A stretch of DNA of 64,000 nt from Paenibacillus sp. DMB20 (GTDB taxonomy: Bacteria > Bacillota > Bacilli > Paenibacillales > Paenibacillaceae): assembly GCF_000987955.1 (NCBI RefSeq), contig NZ_LAZU01000036.1:248001-312000 (forward strand). The letters run 5' to 3'. The notes under the pieces are model-generated. The model was not told the origin of the DNA. It made no database searches and saw nothing but the letters and a program-made list of their open reading frames with translations. A program made the position numbers and the translations under genes. Every line of letters starts with the position of its first letter. Positions within the stretch are counted from its first letter, which is position 1. Below, piece by piece: positions 63,943 to 64,000 of this stretch.

Positions 63943-64000
63943 TTGAATATAGCAAGCGTCGAAACGTTCCCATTATTTTATCCGCTGAAGCGGCCTTATG
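63943..64000 (+). CDS. Start of an enolase-superfamily (mandelate racemase-like) gene, cut by the window end
   Basis: Only the first 19 codons are in view: LNIASVETFPLFYPLKRPY. The form xxIxxVETFPLxYPLKxPY is the common N-end of mandelate racemase/muconate lactonizing enzymes. The TTG follows AAAAAAGGAG. The reaction and substrate cannot be told from this part. Confidence 0.6.
   Translation, partial: MNIASVETFPLFYPLKRPY

Noticed and set aside
1..64000. CRISPR arrays, insertion sequences, prophage, rRNA or tRNA
   Set aside because: No regular repeats, transposase or integrase motifs, phage structural genes or RNA gene signatures were seen on either strand.

Overview
The window looks like a chromosomal segment of a Paenibacillus-type, spore-forming Firmicute. 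The evidence is moderate GC, strong AGGAGG-type ribosome binding sites, frequent TTG/GTG starts, a T-box leader on thrS, an H-type small acid-soluble spore protein gene behind a sigma-G-like promoter, a YesM/YesN-type two-component pair, a bo/aa3-type quinol oxidase operon and the gap/SR1P/ppdK/ccpN/yqfL gluconeogenic cluster. No insertion sequence, prophage, CRISPR array, rRNA or tRNA was seen.

Layout. 1-4459: end of a sugar-binding lipoprotein gene plus its sensor kinase and AraC-type response regulator. 4686-7438: DUF2785 protein, a divergent IF-3 paralogue and a Cys-rich pentapeptide-repeat protein. 7731-13191: gluconeogenic cluster (GapB-like GAPDH, the 59-aa SR1P peptide, pyruvate phosphate dikinase, CcpN repressor, PPDK regulatory kinase), followed by a perfect promoter and terminator that may define a small RNA. 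13367-16399: coiled-coil secreted protein, then an ECF sigma/anti-sigma pair. 16513-23634: hydrolase remnant, nucleoside deaminase, heterodimeric ABC exporter, Orn/Lys/Arg decarboxylase and a small membrane protein. 23825-30628: heme A synthase, qoxABCD, heme O synthase, a c-type cytochrome lipoprotein and Sco. 30747-37719: MocR regulator, Eis-type acetyltransferase, EamA transporter with a divergent AraC regulator, MFS transporter and a GNAT enzyme. 37986-48022: LysR regulator, cystine-type ABC importer and an operon of flavin monooxygenases, an M20 deacylase, an FAD amine oxidase, a DinB protein and an FMN reductase. 48205-50472: T-box and thrS. 50670-53216 (minus): an MBOAT/SGNH/DltX-like set. 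53713-57633: drug exporter, then an 811-aa protein that joins two isoprenoid-synthase-like halves. 57893-60280: second sigma/anti-sigma pair and a related secreted protein. 60445-64000: sspH, a decayed LuxR/MalT regulator, a quinone oxidoreductase, a SMI1/KNR4 protein and the start of an enolase-superfamily gene.

Most likely biology. The 38-48 kb operon imports and dismantles modified cysteine-type compounds: uptake, monooxygenation with reduced FMN from its own reductase, deacylation, and an added oxidase and DinB thiol-transferase-like protein. The 50.7-53.2 kb set looks like a Dlt-type machine that O-acylates an envelope polymer but has no DltA or DltC. The two sigma/anti-sigma loci probably read the envelope; the second shares a promoter motif with the secreted paralogue of its own anti-sigma domain.

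Main caution. About ten genes, including thrS, are each broken by what looks like one missing base. This pattern points to indel errors in the sequence rather than real gene loss. The LuxR gene and the hydrolase remnant are different: they also lack large internal or N-terminal parts.
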